A stretch of 64,000 bases of DNA from Dendrolimus kikuchii (Eukaryota > Arthropoda > Insecta > Lepidoptera > Lasiocampidae): positions 29,766,934 to 29,830,933 of the forward strand of contig CM034388.1 in NCBI GenBank assembly GCA_019925095.2, read 5' to 3'. Made by a program: the position numbers and the translations under genes. The notes beneath the pieces were generated by a model. That model was not told where the DNA came from. It worked only from the letters and a program-made list of their open reading frames with translations, and ran no database searches. Shown piece by piece: positions 10,946-21,415 of the stretch (position 1 is its first letter; every line of letters begins with the position of its first letter).

Positions 10946-11345
10946 CTAGCTGTCCCCGGCAGACTTTGTCTTGCCCTTAAAAATCTAGAAACCGATTGCA
11001 GCGCCATCAACCGGGTGGCGCTAACTACCGGGTCCAACGGTAGTAATAGAAGTAATAAATAAGACAGAAGCATAATTGTAATAGTATATAACCAAATGTA
11101 ATAGAATATAAGATTTGTAATAAAAAAGAAAATAAAATAAAATAAAAAGATTCCCCCCTTACTATCCCTAGCACAGTAGATTAAGTTAGACTTAGATAGA
11201 ACAAGACATGAAAAAGAAAAGACTATCTTGGCATATGACGGAGGAGTAGGCGATAATAAGAATTAAAAAAAAACTACCGGGTCCAAGCGTGAATCTAAAC
11301 CATCCAGGGAACCCACTTGAACACACACAAAAATAATTCGCCTAA
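10946..11345 (-). mobile_element. Helitron interrupted by an A-tailed insertion
   Basis: CTAG at 10946-10949 is the reverse-oriented 3' terminus, followed by CTGTCCCCGGCAGAC. The body matches the 32179 copy until 11037 and resumes at 11272. The right limit is approximate. Confidence 0.7.
11038..11271 (+). mobile_element. Retroposed insert with a 15-bp target duplication
   Basis: The 15 bases AACTACCGGGTCCAA occur at 11023-11037 and again at 11272-11286. Between them are 234 bases ending in an A-run, absent from the sister Helitron. A long duplication plus A-tail is the mark of a LINE-mobilised sequence. The insert matches no other repeat in this window and its source is unknown. Confidence 0.75.
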
Positions 11346-11612
11346 ATCAGACAAATGAAAATGAATTCAAATTTAAAAGCAGGCTCACCATTGCCGAAAT
11401 CGGCTGGGAAGAGAAAGACAAATGAATGGCTAGACTGATATTGTGATTGATGTTTTTTAATGATAATTTTTTTATTGATAAATATCATATTTTAATATTT
11501 AATATTAGACGTGATGGCTTTGAACTAACCGTGATATGGACTAAGAAATTCAGTTTTCTTACATACTTTTTATAAGAAATAATAAATTAATTATTTCACA
11601 TGTATTTTATCA

Positions 11613-12188
11613 ATAAAAACCGACATCAAAAACTAAAAAACTAAAAAGTATAAACTTATTTCTAAAGCTATTATTATTAATATATATTATCTAAAACATC
11701 TTAAAGTCGGTGCTTAGTAATTTTCAAAATATAGTAATTTTTATGTTTTACTTTGCACCGACTTCAAGATGTTTTAGATAATATATATTAATAATAACAA
11801 CTTTAGAAATAAGTTATTTATACTTTTTGTAGTTTTTTAGTTTTTGAAGACGGTTTTTTTAAACGAAGTTTTTTTATTTTTTTGTCACTGTAGTGTCTAG
11901 CTATGTATGGGTAGACCTACGAAAGGTGCCGCGCTCCTTAAAAAATATAGGACCCAAGAAACGGGAACAAAAAAATGTTCGTAAAATGAAAACTACTGGG
12001 CCAAACTATGTTAAATTTTTAGAAGACCAAATGGCAGTTATTCCGCGTCGAACAAAAAAAGAATCACGTAAATCGGATCATAACTCTTAAAGTAATCGGC
12101 GAACATACATAAAAAAAAGAAGTTGGTAAAAAAAAAAGATGCCGATGAATTGAGAACCTCCTCCTTTTTTTGAAGTCGGTTAAAAATA
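11613..12188 (+). mobile_element. MITE-like element M1 with a palindromic arm
   Basis: The ends read ACCGACATCAAAA and TTTTGAAGTCGGT, a terminal inverted repeat. The left 230 bases form a long hairpin: TAAAAAACTAAAAAGTATAA near 11636 pairs with its complement near 11820, around a loop containing CAAAATATAGTAATTTT. The right part carries a 65-codon open frame (SYVWVDLRKVPRSLKNIGPK), also open in the 26763 copy. The ATG-less frame is unlikely to be a functional gene by itself. The parental transposon is not identified. Confidence 0.65.
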
Positions 12189-13170
12189 ACTCCGATCGAA
12201 GCATCTGTTTTAAACGATATTCAATTTTTTTACATCCTCTTTGACGATATTTGCAGCACGCATTCTGTCAATTCTATGTCAAACGTCATAAGGTTACATT
12301 AAAAAAGTTTATATTGTCCAAAGTATTCTTAAATTTTCTAATTTTCCGCGCAATTTTCTTATTTCTTTCTTTCATAAGAACCTTCTCCTGACAATAACAA
12401 ACACATAAAAAAAAAGAGTTAGCGAAATCGGTCCAGCCATTCACGCGTGATGGCATGACCAAGGGAAATAGTGATTCATTTTTATATATTATAGATAAAG
12501 TAGGTAGAATATCGCAATATTAACTTTGCTACTCTCTTTGTGTGAGGCGACTGCTAAAGGCAGCCATTTTGGAAATACTGGCGCAACGTTTGACAAAGAA
12601 CACATCGCGCCGTGCGCTCATCTTTTCTTATTTGCAACTGATTGTGGTTACTGGCAGTGCCAAATTTTTATCCCACTTAAGACCTTGTGAGCAATGTTAA
12701 CTTAAAAGTGGAAATTAATGCCGTGCGCTGTATCTGTGTGTAACCTGGACCTAGCCAAGAGAAGGCGGATCTCATGGTTGGTGGAGCTTCTACTTTTCTA
12801 GGTCATCATATCTCTTGAAATACAGCCAACAATTGAACCAGAATAATACCCGTTGGTTACGCTACCTCACAAGGTAGATACCTTTCATCCCGATAAATGT
12901 CATCATTGCCGTGGAATAGGCTAATATAACCTAAAAGATGGCGCGGCAGTTGCGTTTTATTGACGCTTAAAAGTATCTGAGGATAGATGTTTGTTACTCT
13001 TTGAACGCAAAAACTACTGAACGGATTTTGATGAAACTTTACAATAATATAACTTTCCTAATCGTCAGTTACATGTATGGCGCCTATCTCTAATTGTTAG
13101 TTGTTTAGCAGTATTTTTACACAATTTTGTTAACACTACATTTTTCCGTCAATTTTCATACACATAGATT
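12189..13170. other. Repeat remnants and unique AT-rich DNA
   Basis: Contains Helitron-like fragments (CGGTCCAGCCATTCACGCGTGA near 12430; AACTACTGAACGGATTTTGATG near 13011) and a unique CpG-containing patch at 12540-12720. No open gene is seen. Confidence 0.4.
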
Positions 13171-13460
13171 ATTTTATTACTGGAGTAGGTACAGCAGACA
13201 GGCTTATGGCTGATGGAAATGGTTACCGTCACCTACGGACATTCGCAACATAAAAATGCTATCAATATGCTCGCTGCCTTGAAGAGAGGAGTGGAATCTG
13301 GCCAATAATAACAAAACACCACTCAAGGCAGTTCAAGCGGCATATTCTTGGCCAGGGGTCGTAGCTATCTACATGACTAATGTCCTATCACCTGTAGGTT
13401 GCAACAAGCCGCCAGGTCGCTGGAGTTACTACTTACTTCTTACTCCGTTTCCGCACTGAT
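13171..13460 (-). mobile_element. Family A retroposon, copy 8, highly diverged
   Basis: Recognisable from CAGCAGACAGGCTTATGGCTGATGG through CAGGGGTCGTAGC to CCGTTTCCGCACTGAT, with many substitutions and small gaps. It is the oldest copy in the window and shows the family has a long history here. Confidence 0.7.
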
Positions 13461-14219
13461 AGTCTGGTAGTTTACGAAACAAATGACTGGATTATAAAGG
13501 CTGATTTACATTGGGTCAGTAACTGGTGTCATTGTTAGGCATCCAGAACTGACTCATACTACTTACATACAGTCAGTAGTCTTGGTTATTGAAGTCCGTA
13601 GGGAAAAATAATTTCTCAAAAACGGCAAAATTTGACGCGATTGATTATCTGTTGAGAACAGTTTCCTATCTGCTATTAGAAGAGTTGATGGAAATGTTAG
13701 AAGAAGAGGTATTTAGATAGAAACGACTTTACGCAAGAAAATGGATAGACGATAGAAATTATTCTGGAAGTTTTGCTTTGTTGTTAAAACAATTAAGATT
13801 TGCAAATCTCAATTCAAAATCGTAGATTTCGGAAAATAACTTTGAAACTGGTATTCAGTATGGCGCGATTTGTCTACTATTGTTTGTTTCTGGCAGTTTA
13901 CAAAGTCTAATAATATCATAACTACAATCTGTATACAAGCTCCAAGACTGGGAAAAGTTTTTGAAACGTGAACATGCTAATGAAAGGATGAGTTGGATCA
14001 ATAGGTAAAACTTTGCGAGACTTGGTTGGCTTAAATGCGACTTAACAGATGTGTTTGCTGCTCTAGCGCGAGTCTTATCAAATTGAAGAAGCTTTGACAA
14101 AAAATAATATATTGAATGCAACGACGAGAATAGGCTGGGAATTACACGTGGAAACGACACAATACCATATTGCTTTTATATATATATATCTACATGTGTT
14201 ATATAACGTCATTGGTTCT

Positions 14220-14246
14220 TCGACAGACGTGACCGGTCCTCTGGCA
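14220..14246 (-). mobile_element. RTE fragment, left piece split by a family A insertion
   Basis: CGACAGACGTGACCGG matches the antisense of the RTE ORF near 35295. The match resumes at 14569 after the family A copy, so one RTE fragment was split. Confidence 0.65.
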
Positions 14247-14565
14247 TTTTTTTTACTTTTTCATTGGAGGAGTTCGGCAGACAGGCAGACGGCCCACTTG
14301 ATAGAAAGCGGTTACCATCGCCTATGGACATTTGTAACCCCAAAAGTGCTACAAATGCGCTGCTGCTCTCTTAAGGGGGACTGGAATCTGGTCACTAATG
14401 CCTAAATACAACTCAAGCTTGTTATTGCGACATACTTTAGACTAGGGGTGGTAGCTATCCAGTCGGGCAAATGCCCTACCACCTGACTGTGCGTTGTATT
14501 GTCGCCTCTTACGACAGGCCGCCCGGCCGCAGGAATTTGTATTCTTTCTCCGTTCCTGCACGGAT
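14247..14565 (-). mobile_element. Family A retroposon, copy 9, inserted in an RTE fragment
   Basis: Full-length reverse copy with its T-run at 14249 and CACGGAT at 14565. The flanking RTE sequence continues on both sides with short similar ends (TGGCA / TGCCA), which independently dates this insertion after the RTE copy. Confidence 0.88.
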
Positions 14566-14568
14566 AAA

Positions 14569-14990
14569 ATTGCCATATCAAATTGCTAATTTTGCGAGCA
14601 CTGTCAGTTACCTTGGTTCTCTTACGGACATCCTTATTTCTAATTCTATCCATAAAAGAAACACCCAATATAGCTCGCTCCAGTCCTACCGCCAGCGTCC
14701 ACGTCTCGGCCTCGTAGGTCAGGGCGGAAAGAACGCACTGCTCGAAGACATTCGTCTTCAGGCATTACGGGATGATCGACGAAGACTTGACGAAGCTTAC
14801 CGAGCTGCGAAGCTGGAATGGAGACCGCGTCTCGGTAAACAAAGTGTCGGATGCCCTCCTGCCCGGAGGATTAACAACCTGCTTAAGTTCGCCGATAGGT
14901 TATGGATGATGAGTGGCGCCGAATTGAGCAGGCCTACATCCACAAGTGGACTGTGATTGGCTGACGACAGTATCTATCTGTGTTAAATTA
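14569..14990. mobile_element. RTE fragment with 5' inversion (twin priming)
   Basis: Bases 14569 to about 14810 match the antisense of the RTE ORF at 35330-35580 (GCTAATTTTGCGAGC, GCACTGCTCGAAGAC). From about 14811 the orientation switches: the + strand reads LEWRPRLGK and RPPARR-like residues, then, after one frameshift, DEWRRIEQAYIHKWTVIG-stop, the usual RTE C-terminus. An inverted 5' part joined to a forward 3' end is the signature of twin-primed LINE integration. Confidence 0.75.
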
Positions 14991-15090
14991 AATATTTAAG
15001 TATATCCAAATAACGTATAAAATCACTAAATGACCAAAATCATCAAGAAGCTACTGATAATACTAATAACATGTTACATAAATCCTAACT

Positions 15091-15176
15091 TATAAAAAGG
15101 TGAAGCGACTGTGTTTACGGCAGTCTTAAGATTTAGTGTAATCCAAGATAAGGTGCTCATTGTTTTAGAAGTGAAG
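15091..15176 (+). promoter_or_regulatory. TATA promoter and non-coding exon 1 of the 15900 gene
   Basis: TATAAAAA at 15091-15098 lies 31 bases before the A of GGCAGTCTTAAG (15122), a good arthropod initiator at the right spacing. The proposed exon 1 (15122-15176) has no ATG and ends GTGAAG|GTAAAC, a usable donor. The intron would be 15177-15899, ending TATTTTTCAG just before the ATG. This is the clearest promoter in the window. Confidence 0.65.
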
Positions 15177-15498
15177 GTAAACATTAATCTAATTAATATA
15201 TCTGTAATTATAGCTTTCTTAATATCACTATATTAGTAGGCGCAAAACTTTGATTGCTATGAATGATTCAATGGATCTATATTTGCAGAGATTACCTGTA
15301 TCTTGTATTTGAAAATAATTGGTCATTATTTGAAAATAATTGGTAAACAATGTGACTAGTATCATCATATTTGACCTATGGTCGTACAAATATTTATTTT
15401 AATTATATATAATTTCTTGCGCTTTAAATATAGTAAATAGTACTATTTAAAAAAATCAATTTCTGGATGCTTATTTATAAACTGTAAATTACTTTTGA

Positions 15499-15690
15499 GT
15501 CTCTCTTTTCTCTTTTCTTTCACCATATCCCAATTACTTGGGGTCGGCACAATATTGTCTTTTCCTTCCACACTCTTCTATTCTGACATACCTCTTTTGT
15601 CACACCGCATATCATCATGTCATCCTTCACACAATCCATCCATCTTTTTTTGGTCTACCTTTAAATTTGTACCCAACAAACCAATGCTAA
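15499..15690 (-). mobile_element. LINE family D 3' end, copy 1, intronic
   Basis: The minus strand reads FKGRPKK-like residues, then WMDCVKDDMM and WKEKT..CADPK-stop, the C-terminus of a LINE ORF2. It matches 34797-34985. It lies inside the intron of the 15900 gene. Confidence 0.75.
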
Positions 15691-15899
15691 TTATAGCCAT
15701 TAATGCATAAATACCTTACTTTTAGTAATAAGCGTAGACAGAAAATATAATTCTCCGTTTGATAGGATCCTGGTCTGTTATTTAATCTACTTATCTCTTC
15801 ATATAGAACCATTAATAATTACAAACAAAGAAAAGCGTTTTACATGTTGTTCTGTTATTATTATGAACTGCTGTAAGTGAAGCTAGTTGTATTTTTCAG

Positions 15900-16364
15900 A
15901 TGAAACTCCAAGCATTACTTCTCATCGCTATTGTAGCATTTGCCTTCGCTGATGAAGCTGAAAAGCAATCTGATGAACATTTGGAACCCGTGCTAACAGT
16001 TGCTGAAACAAAACCTGACAGTTCTGAATCGAAACCTGTTATTGCAATTGATCCAACTAAACCCGACGAACAAGAGATAAAACCGGATACTTCTGAATCA
16101 AAACCTGAGACAAGTGAACTAGGACAAGAAGAAGTCAAACCGGTGCTTGAAGTCGACGAACCTAAACCAGACAGTGATGAATCTAAACCTAACATCGATA
16201 TTGAGTCAATTAAAACGGACGAGGAAGACGTGAAGCCTATACTTGAAGTCAGTGAAGCAAAGCCGGATGATAATAAGGTTGTAACAAAACCAGGTGGCTT
16301 CATGTGGCCGTGGCAATATTTTTCTTCATTCTGGAACTCAATCCGTCCTAAATCAAAATGGTAG
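15900..16364 (+). CDS. Acidic repeat-containing secreted protein with a Trp-rich tail, 154 aa
   Basis: A signal peptide (MKLQALLLIAIVAFAFA, cleavage after Ala17) is followed by an acidic, Lys/Pro-punctuated repeat region at residues 18-131. Related units start EPVLTVAETKPD (29), KPVLEVDEPKPD (80) and KPILEVSEAKPD (112), with SESKP or DESKP inside the units. The last 23 residues switch to a basic, aromatic tail with Trp136, Trp138, Trp145 and Trp154. The ATG follows a TTTTTCAG acceptor, and AATAAA is at 16472-16477. The signal peptide and the SKPDS motif resemble the 22544 gene, so the two are probably paralogues. Function is unknown; an extracellular, disordered or matrix-associated peptide is inferred. 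Confidence 0.82.
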   Translation: MKLQALLLIAIVAFAFADEAEKQSDEHLEPVLTVAETKPDSSESKPVIAIDPTKPDEQEIKPDTSESKPETSELGQEEVKPVLEVDEPKPDSDESKPNIDIESIKTDEEDVKPILEVSEAKPDDNKVVTKPGGFMWPWQYFSSFWNSIRPKSKW

Positions 16365-16652
16365 AGTTTTTTCTAAACGAAGTTTTCATAATTATATATG
16401 TCTAGCAGTACCTACACATAATGTAATTGATTTATGCAATTGTAATCCCATGGTTTTCTATTGAATATTAAAATAAAAAAGAAGTTCAAAACTGATTTCA
16501 TTTCATAAGATAAAAATATTGTTACTACTTCCTACTTCAAGGTGATTCGTTTCATATCTGTTATTATTAGAACTGAATGTTAGATCTCTCAAAGTGAAAT
16601 TAGATAAATATCAAGAAGATGAATGTGAAATAATTTCAAGTGGATACATTAA

Positions 16653-17017
16653 TCTAATATATAAAATTCTCGTGTCACAGTTTTCGTTGCCATACTCCTC
16701 CGAAACGGCTTGACCGATTTTGATGAAATTTTTTGTGCTTATCCGGTATCTATGAGAATCGGCCAACATCTATTTTTCATCCCCCTAAATGTTAGGGGTA
16801 GTCCACCCCTAAATTTTTTTATTTATTTTTTAGACAAAATTTATAATTTCTATTTTTTTATGATACAACATACAAAAATACATACAATCCTCAATTTTCA
16901 CCCTTCTACGATCAACCCTTATTTTTTAATAGCGATATTAGTAATGTAATAATTTAATTTACTTGAAATTACTAAAAATAATTTAAAAGGCGAAACAACG
17001 TTTGCCGGGTCAGCTAG
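16653..17017 (+). mobile_element. Complete non-autonomous Helitron, 365 bp
   Basis: Begins TCTAATATATAAAATTCTCG after an A and ends TTTGCCGGGTCAGCTAG before a T, exactly the Helitron rule. An internal 79-codon frame (DFDEIFCAYPVSMRIG) is repeat sequence, not a gene. Confidence 0.85.
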
Positions 17018-17145
17018 TTACTATCTAATAACTACCAGACGTAAACCACTTGTACACGACTTAAGCTTACACACACATGATTTAAAAAAGAGCTTCAGTT
17101 CATTTGATGCTTTTCTTCACGTTTTAGCTGCCTTTTTTGCTGTTC

Positions 17146-17453
17146 TTTTTTTTTCTATGGCAGGAGATCAGCAGATAGGCAGACAGCCCACTCGATGGAA
17201 AGCGGTTACTATCGCCTATGGACATTTGCAACAGCAAGTTGCTACAAATGCGCTGCTGCTCTCTTAAGGGAAACTGGAACTTGGTCACTAATGCCGGAAC
17301 ACAACTAAAGGTTGTTATGGCGAGATACTTTAGACCAGGGGTGGTAGCCATCCAGTCGGGCAAATGCCCTACCACCTGGCTGTGGGTTGTTTTGTCGCCT
17401 CTTACGCCGCCCGGCCGCATTAAATTGTATTCTTTCTCTGTTCCTGCACGGAT
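17146..17453 (-). mobile_element. Family A retroposon, copy 10, full length
   Basis: Reverse copy from the T-run before CTATGGCAGGAG to CACGGAT. A 9-base gap near the GC-rich 5' block removes ACAGGCCGC-like bases. Confidence 0.9.
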
Positions 17454-17663
17454 AAAAATCTGGCTGTTTCAGGTTGTTCATGCTTTATAGGTTGCCTATC
17501 AGTCAATAAAAATCTACTTCGTCGCCTGTTTACCTTCGTCGCCTGTTACTATACTTTACCGATCGTTCATTTGCCTTACTATCAGTTAAAATTTAACATA
17601 AGCCCGGTACAAATAATTTCAAAATTCAACCGATGGTAAGGCAAGTGATTCCTATAACTCGTA

Positions 17664-17882
17664 CTAGCTTCTGCCTGAATAGTTAAAAAAAAGTCCACCG
17701 ATTTCGAAACATTCTTCATTGGCTCCGTTCCTATTGGTCTTAGCGTGATGATATATAGCCTATAGTATTCCTCGATAAATGGGCTATTTAACACTAAAAG
17801 AATTTTTCAAATCAGACCAGTAGTTCCTGAGATTAGCGCGTTCAAACAAACAAACTCTTCACCTTTATATATTAGTATAAGA
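17664..17882 (-). mobile_element. Non-autonomous Helitron, reverse orientation
   Basis: CTAG at 17664 preceded by A, and TTAGTATAAGA at the right followed by T, give both termini. The body (CGATAAATGGGCTAT, GACCAGTAGTTCCTGAG) is the commonest Helitron of the window. Confidence 0.82.
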
Positions 17883-18070
17883 TAGGAACCGGCCACAAAT
17901 GTGTTTCTGTAGAATTATAGCTCATAGCGACTCTGATTGACACTAGAAGACGAAGTTCTTGGGGCAACAAAAATCTTAGCTGTTTAGAGTTAGGATTTTT
18001 AATACATATTATTATGCACAACTTTTGTAAAAATAAAAAAAACTTGAGAGGTGTCAAGGGACACCCGGAT

Positions 18071-18280
18071 GGAACGAAGTTCCTTTCGATTAATTAGTGA
18101 AGGAATTGTAATTGGAATTGAGACAGAGAGACAGACAGACAGACAGACAGAGAGAGAAACATGCGACGCCGCACAGCTTACAATAGCTTACTATAGCAAA
18201 AAGTGTCGTGACAACTTTTCGTAAGAATTTTTTCCGTCTAGCCCCCTTTCAAAACGCGCGATAAGGAACTTCGTTCCAAT
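18071..18280. mobile_element. Small element with palindromic ends, containing a GACA microsatellite
   Basis: GGAACGAAGTTCC at the left and GGAACTTCGTTCC at the right frame about 200 bases, including GACA repeats at 18121-18156. The ends are themselves near-palindromes. It is probably a MITE; no target duplication was resolved. Confidence 0.45.
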
Positions 18281-18682
18281 AATCAATATTCTATAACTAA
18301 TGTCTGCTTTTAACCAAATTTAATGAAATAGATATGTTTTATTTATATGGTCCCGTTGTTTTTAGTATGTCTATTTGAGATTATATAAAGACCTTTTAAA
18401 ATAACTGCGAGGCGTGGGGTACCTATAATGGAAAGGTTGGAGACCACTGGGCCAAGTCGGGCCCAATCTTCATGTTATCTCCGTAATATATGTAGAATTA
18501 TTCATTCTCTTGCTTCTGTTGTTACTATATATGTATGTATTCAAACATTTTGCGACGTCTCTTTCACCGGCAATCTAAATAGTTTCAGTATAGTGGTGCC
18601 TGATGGGATCGACATGTCTATGTGAACAAAAATCCCGAAGAAACAATCAAATTTGAACTTATTGTAATAAATAATTTTGTCT

Positions 18683-18940
18683 ATCCGTGCAGGAACGGAG
18701 AAAGAATACAATTTCCTGCGGCCGGGCGGCCTGTCGTAAGAGGCGACTAAACAACCCACAGCCAGGCGGTAGGGCATTTGCCCGACTGGATGGCTACCAC
18801 CCCTGGTCTAAAGCATGTCGCCATAACAACCTTGATGTGTGTTCCGGCATTAGTGACCTGGTTCCAGTGACCCTTAAGAGAGTAAATGTAAATGTCTATA
18901 GGCGATGGTAACCGCTTTCTATAAAGTGAACCGTCTGCCT
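18683..18940 (+). mobile_element. Family A retroposon, copy 11, internal and 3' deletions
   Basis: Standard 5' end. About 25 bases are missing around the GCAGCAGCGC segment and the copy ends at CCGTCTGCCT without an A-tail. Confidence 0.88.
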
Positions 18941-19259
18941 TTAAAAGTACACATTAAGACTTGCACATTATCCTTCGGATTCCGGCCAAGACACCCTTCA
19001 TGTGTTTATGGATTTTAAAAGTTTATGATTTCCAAGGCTCTTGATCATCAGGCCATAGATTGTTGTTGGCAATATTGTTCTCATTCAGAAATAAAAGATT
19101 CAAGCATACGCGAATTTGTTCCAACCGTGGATATTAATCTGTTTTTAATTGCAAACGAAGTAACTCATTATTGCATCAATTAATTGATAATTATCTAAAT
19201 TAACATTAACATTTGCGCTGTATTACTCATACGACGAGCAATCAAACAAAAAATTTCCA

Positions 19260-19341
19260 TATATAAGATGTTGTAATAGAAATAAAACAATAGTCTTCAA
19301 AGAATATTGAGCGCGTGACTTTAAAGGTAAAGCATTTGAAG
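19260..19341 (+). promoter_or_regulatory. Candidate TATA promoter and exon 1 of the 22544 gene
   Basis: TATATAAG at 19260-19267 is 32 bases before the A of ATAGTCTTCAAAG (19292), which matches the AGTCTT start of the 15122 exon. Donor choices are TTAAAG|GTAAAG (after 19326) and TTGAAG|GTAATT (after 19341). The latter resembles GTGAAG|GTAAAC of the 15176 donor. The intron to 22543 would be about 3.2 kb. Inferred. Confidence 0.42.
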
Positions 19342-19363
19342 GTAATTGAGTTAATGGATCTTA

Positions 19364-19442
19364 CTAGTCGTCCGGTAATTGGACGAATAATATTCGTCCG
19401 CTAACCGGAAGACTATTGTTCGTCCGCTTATCGGACGACTAG
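19364..19442. repeat. 79-base nested palindrome with three CGTCCG hairpins
   Basis: The outer arms CTAGTCGTCCG and CGGACGACTAG enclose three related units of about 20 bases: CGTCCGGTAATTGGACG, CGTCCGCTAACCGGAAG and CGTCCGCTTATCGGACG. A cloverleaf-like fold is possible. It lies just inside the presumed intron. Confidence 0.75.
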
Positions 19443-19539
19443 ACACTTTGTAAAATAATAGGTATTTTTGTGTCTGTAGTCAATAGCAAAAATGTTTTTT
19501 GTTTATGTATCTGTGAGTATGTGCAGAATATTTTTTTAT

Positions 19540-19744
19540 TTTTTTTTATTGCAGGAGATGGAAAGCGGTTACCATTGCCTATGGACATTTGCAACACCAA
19601 AGTTGCTACAAATGCGCTGCTGCTCTCTTAGGGGAGACTGGAACCCGGTCACTAATGCCGGAACACAACTCAAGGTTGTTATGGCGACATGCTTTAGACC
19701 AGGGGTGGTAGCCATCCAGTCGGGCAAATGCTCTACCACCTGGC
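19540..19744 (-). mobile_element. Family A retroposon, copy 12, 5' truncated
   Basis: Tail and 3' two thirds are present. The sense 5' end is lost at ACCACCTGG, the same breakpoint as copy 24 (51456). About 28 bases of the CAGACAGGCAGACGG region near the tail are missing. Confidence 0.88.
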
Positions 19745-19998
19745 AGAATAATCGGAGAGATTATGGTCAGATTAGAAATATTTCTTTTTGTATTAGATAG
19801 CACGTTGATAGGAGAACGCTATATTCACAAACCCATAGAAATTAGGTTTTTTATGTTTTAGATAACGGGAAGGAGTCATAGCATACATTTTATTCTAGAA
19901 ATGGGGTCATTTCCATAGAAAGTGTGGTATGACGGGATTATTTAAGAAGGGCGTTATAAAAATTCTTTAAGGCTTGTAGTCCAGTGCCTATTTCCCTA

Positions 19999-20579
19999 GC
20001 TGCGTTTCCACGCTTGCCAAGGCTCGGCAAGCGTCCACAAGCACAAGCGTGTAAAGAGGGCGTTTGGCTTGGCTTGCGTGAGCTTGTGGACGCTTGTATT
20101 CGATCCGGGCTAGTGTCGGTTTTTGGACACAAATCAAAGGGCGCTTGCGACGCGTTCATACGTTGGCACGTGCTTAGTAGCCGCATATACATATACACCG
20201 GCACCGTTAAATTTTGAATACCGATAATTTTTAGAAGGTTTTAGGTTCACCTTCTAAATTTTTTTGAAGTAACCGAAATACCAATTACACTGAAAAATTT
20301 ATTAGTTACCGGGTACGATTTCTATGAATCTTTATCATCCACCATCTTCGTGGTCGTCGGGCTTTCCGTGCTTTTGTTTTACTTTGCTTGTATTTAAAAT
20401 AAAAGTAGGTTAAACCAACCGTAGTAGCCGATACAAGTTCGACGTCCGCCATGCTTGGATGTACGTAACACACTGACGGATTCACAAGCGTGTAAACGAC
20501 TCCCAAATGCCAAGCGAGATTTGTGGACGCTTGAGGCTTGTGGACGCTTGCCGAGCCTTGGCAAGCGTGGAAACGCAGC
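19999..20579. mobile_element. DNA transposon with complex terminal inverted repeats, 581 bp
   Basis: GCTGCGTTTCCACGCTTGCC at the left is the exact complement of the right end, and identity continues through GGCAAGCGTCCACAAGC for more than 40 bases. Extra copies of the ACAAGCGTGTAAA and GGACGCTTG modules lie just inside both ends. No transposase frame is present, so it is non-autonomous. No clear target duplication was found, which leaves the superfamily open. Confidence 0.82.
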
Positions 20580-20726
20580 ATAAGAGAATACGTATTTGTC
20601 CTTTAGGCTAGCGAGGCTGCTTGGAAAGCTTTGATAATTGTGTAAACTGCAAACAACTTGTTGTCGATCTTAGTATTGTCTCCATTCCTTGTATGTTTAC
20701 ATAGCGTGACCAGCTATTTATTATCT

Positions 20727-20777
20727 TAGCCAGGTAGAGTATTTGTCCATTTGGAGCTACTATACGTGGTCTAGAGT
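20727..20777 (+). mobile_element. Short relic of family A
   Basis: AGCCAGGTAGAGTATTTGTCC...GGTCTAGAGTA parallels the middle of family A with several changes. Both ends are lost. Confidence 0.5.
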
Positions 20778-21118
20778 AGAGATTCCCAAACTATTTTGTG
20801 CAGAAGACCCCATTTCCAAAAATGAACTGACACAGACCCCCATAGACAAATTAATTTAAATATTCTATCTATTTTCTTACGTATTGTTATACTTACCAAT
20901 TTAAAAACTTTGCCGTTGGTTAAGTGTTACGTTTATGTGTGAGTTACGTTTTATGATACGTTTTCACCCGTGCTTCCTGCACTACGCTACGCTACGGGCC
21001 AAACGGTGGGTACTGACCGGTGTTACGGGATGTAATGTACCATTCGCAGCAACTCAACTCTGCAACTCTTTGTTCTTCCGTGCTCCAGATTCGCAAGCCA
21101 CTCTCAGTCAGGTCTCTT

Positions 21119-21410
21119 ATCCGTGCAGGAACAGAGAAAGAATACAATTTCCTGCGGCCGGACGGCCTGTCGTAAGAGGCGACAATACAAGCCACAGTCA
21201 GGTGGTAAGGTATTTGCCCGACTGGATGGCTACCACCACTGGTCTAGAGTATGCCGCCATAACAACCTTGAGTTGTGTTCCGGCGTTAGTGACCAGGTTC
21301 CAGTCTCCCTTAAGAGAGCAGCAGCGTATTTGTAGCAACTTTGCTGTTGCAAATGTCCATAGGCCATGGTAACCGCTTTCCATCAAGTGGGCCGTCTGCC
21401 TGAAAAAAAA
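21119..21410 (+). mobile_element. Family A retroposon, copy 13
   Basis: Shares its 5' flank (CTCTCAGTCAGGTCTCTT) with copy 14, so the two descend from one insertion through the regional duplication. It ends at GTCTGCCTGAAAAAAAA, with the last 20 bases deleted. Confidence 0.9.
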
Positions 21411-21415
21411 GCATA

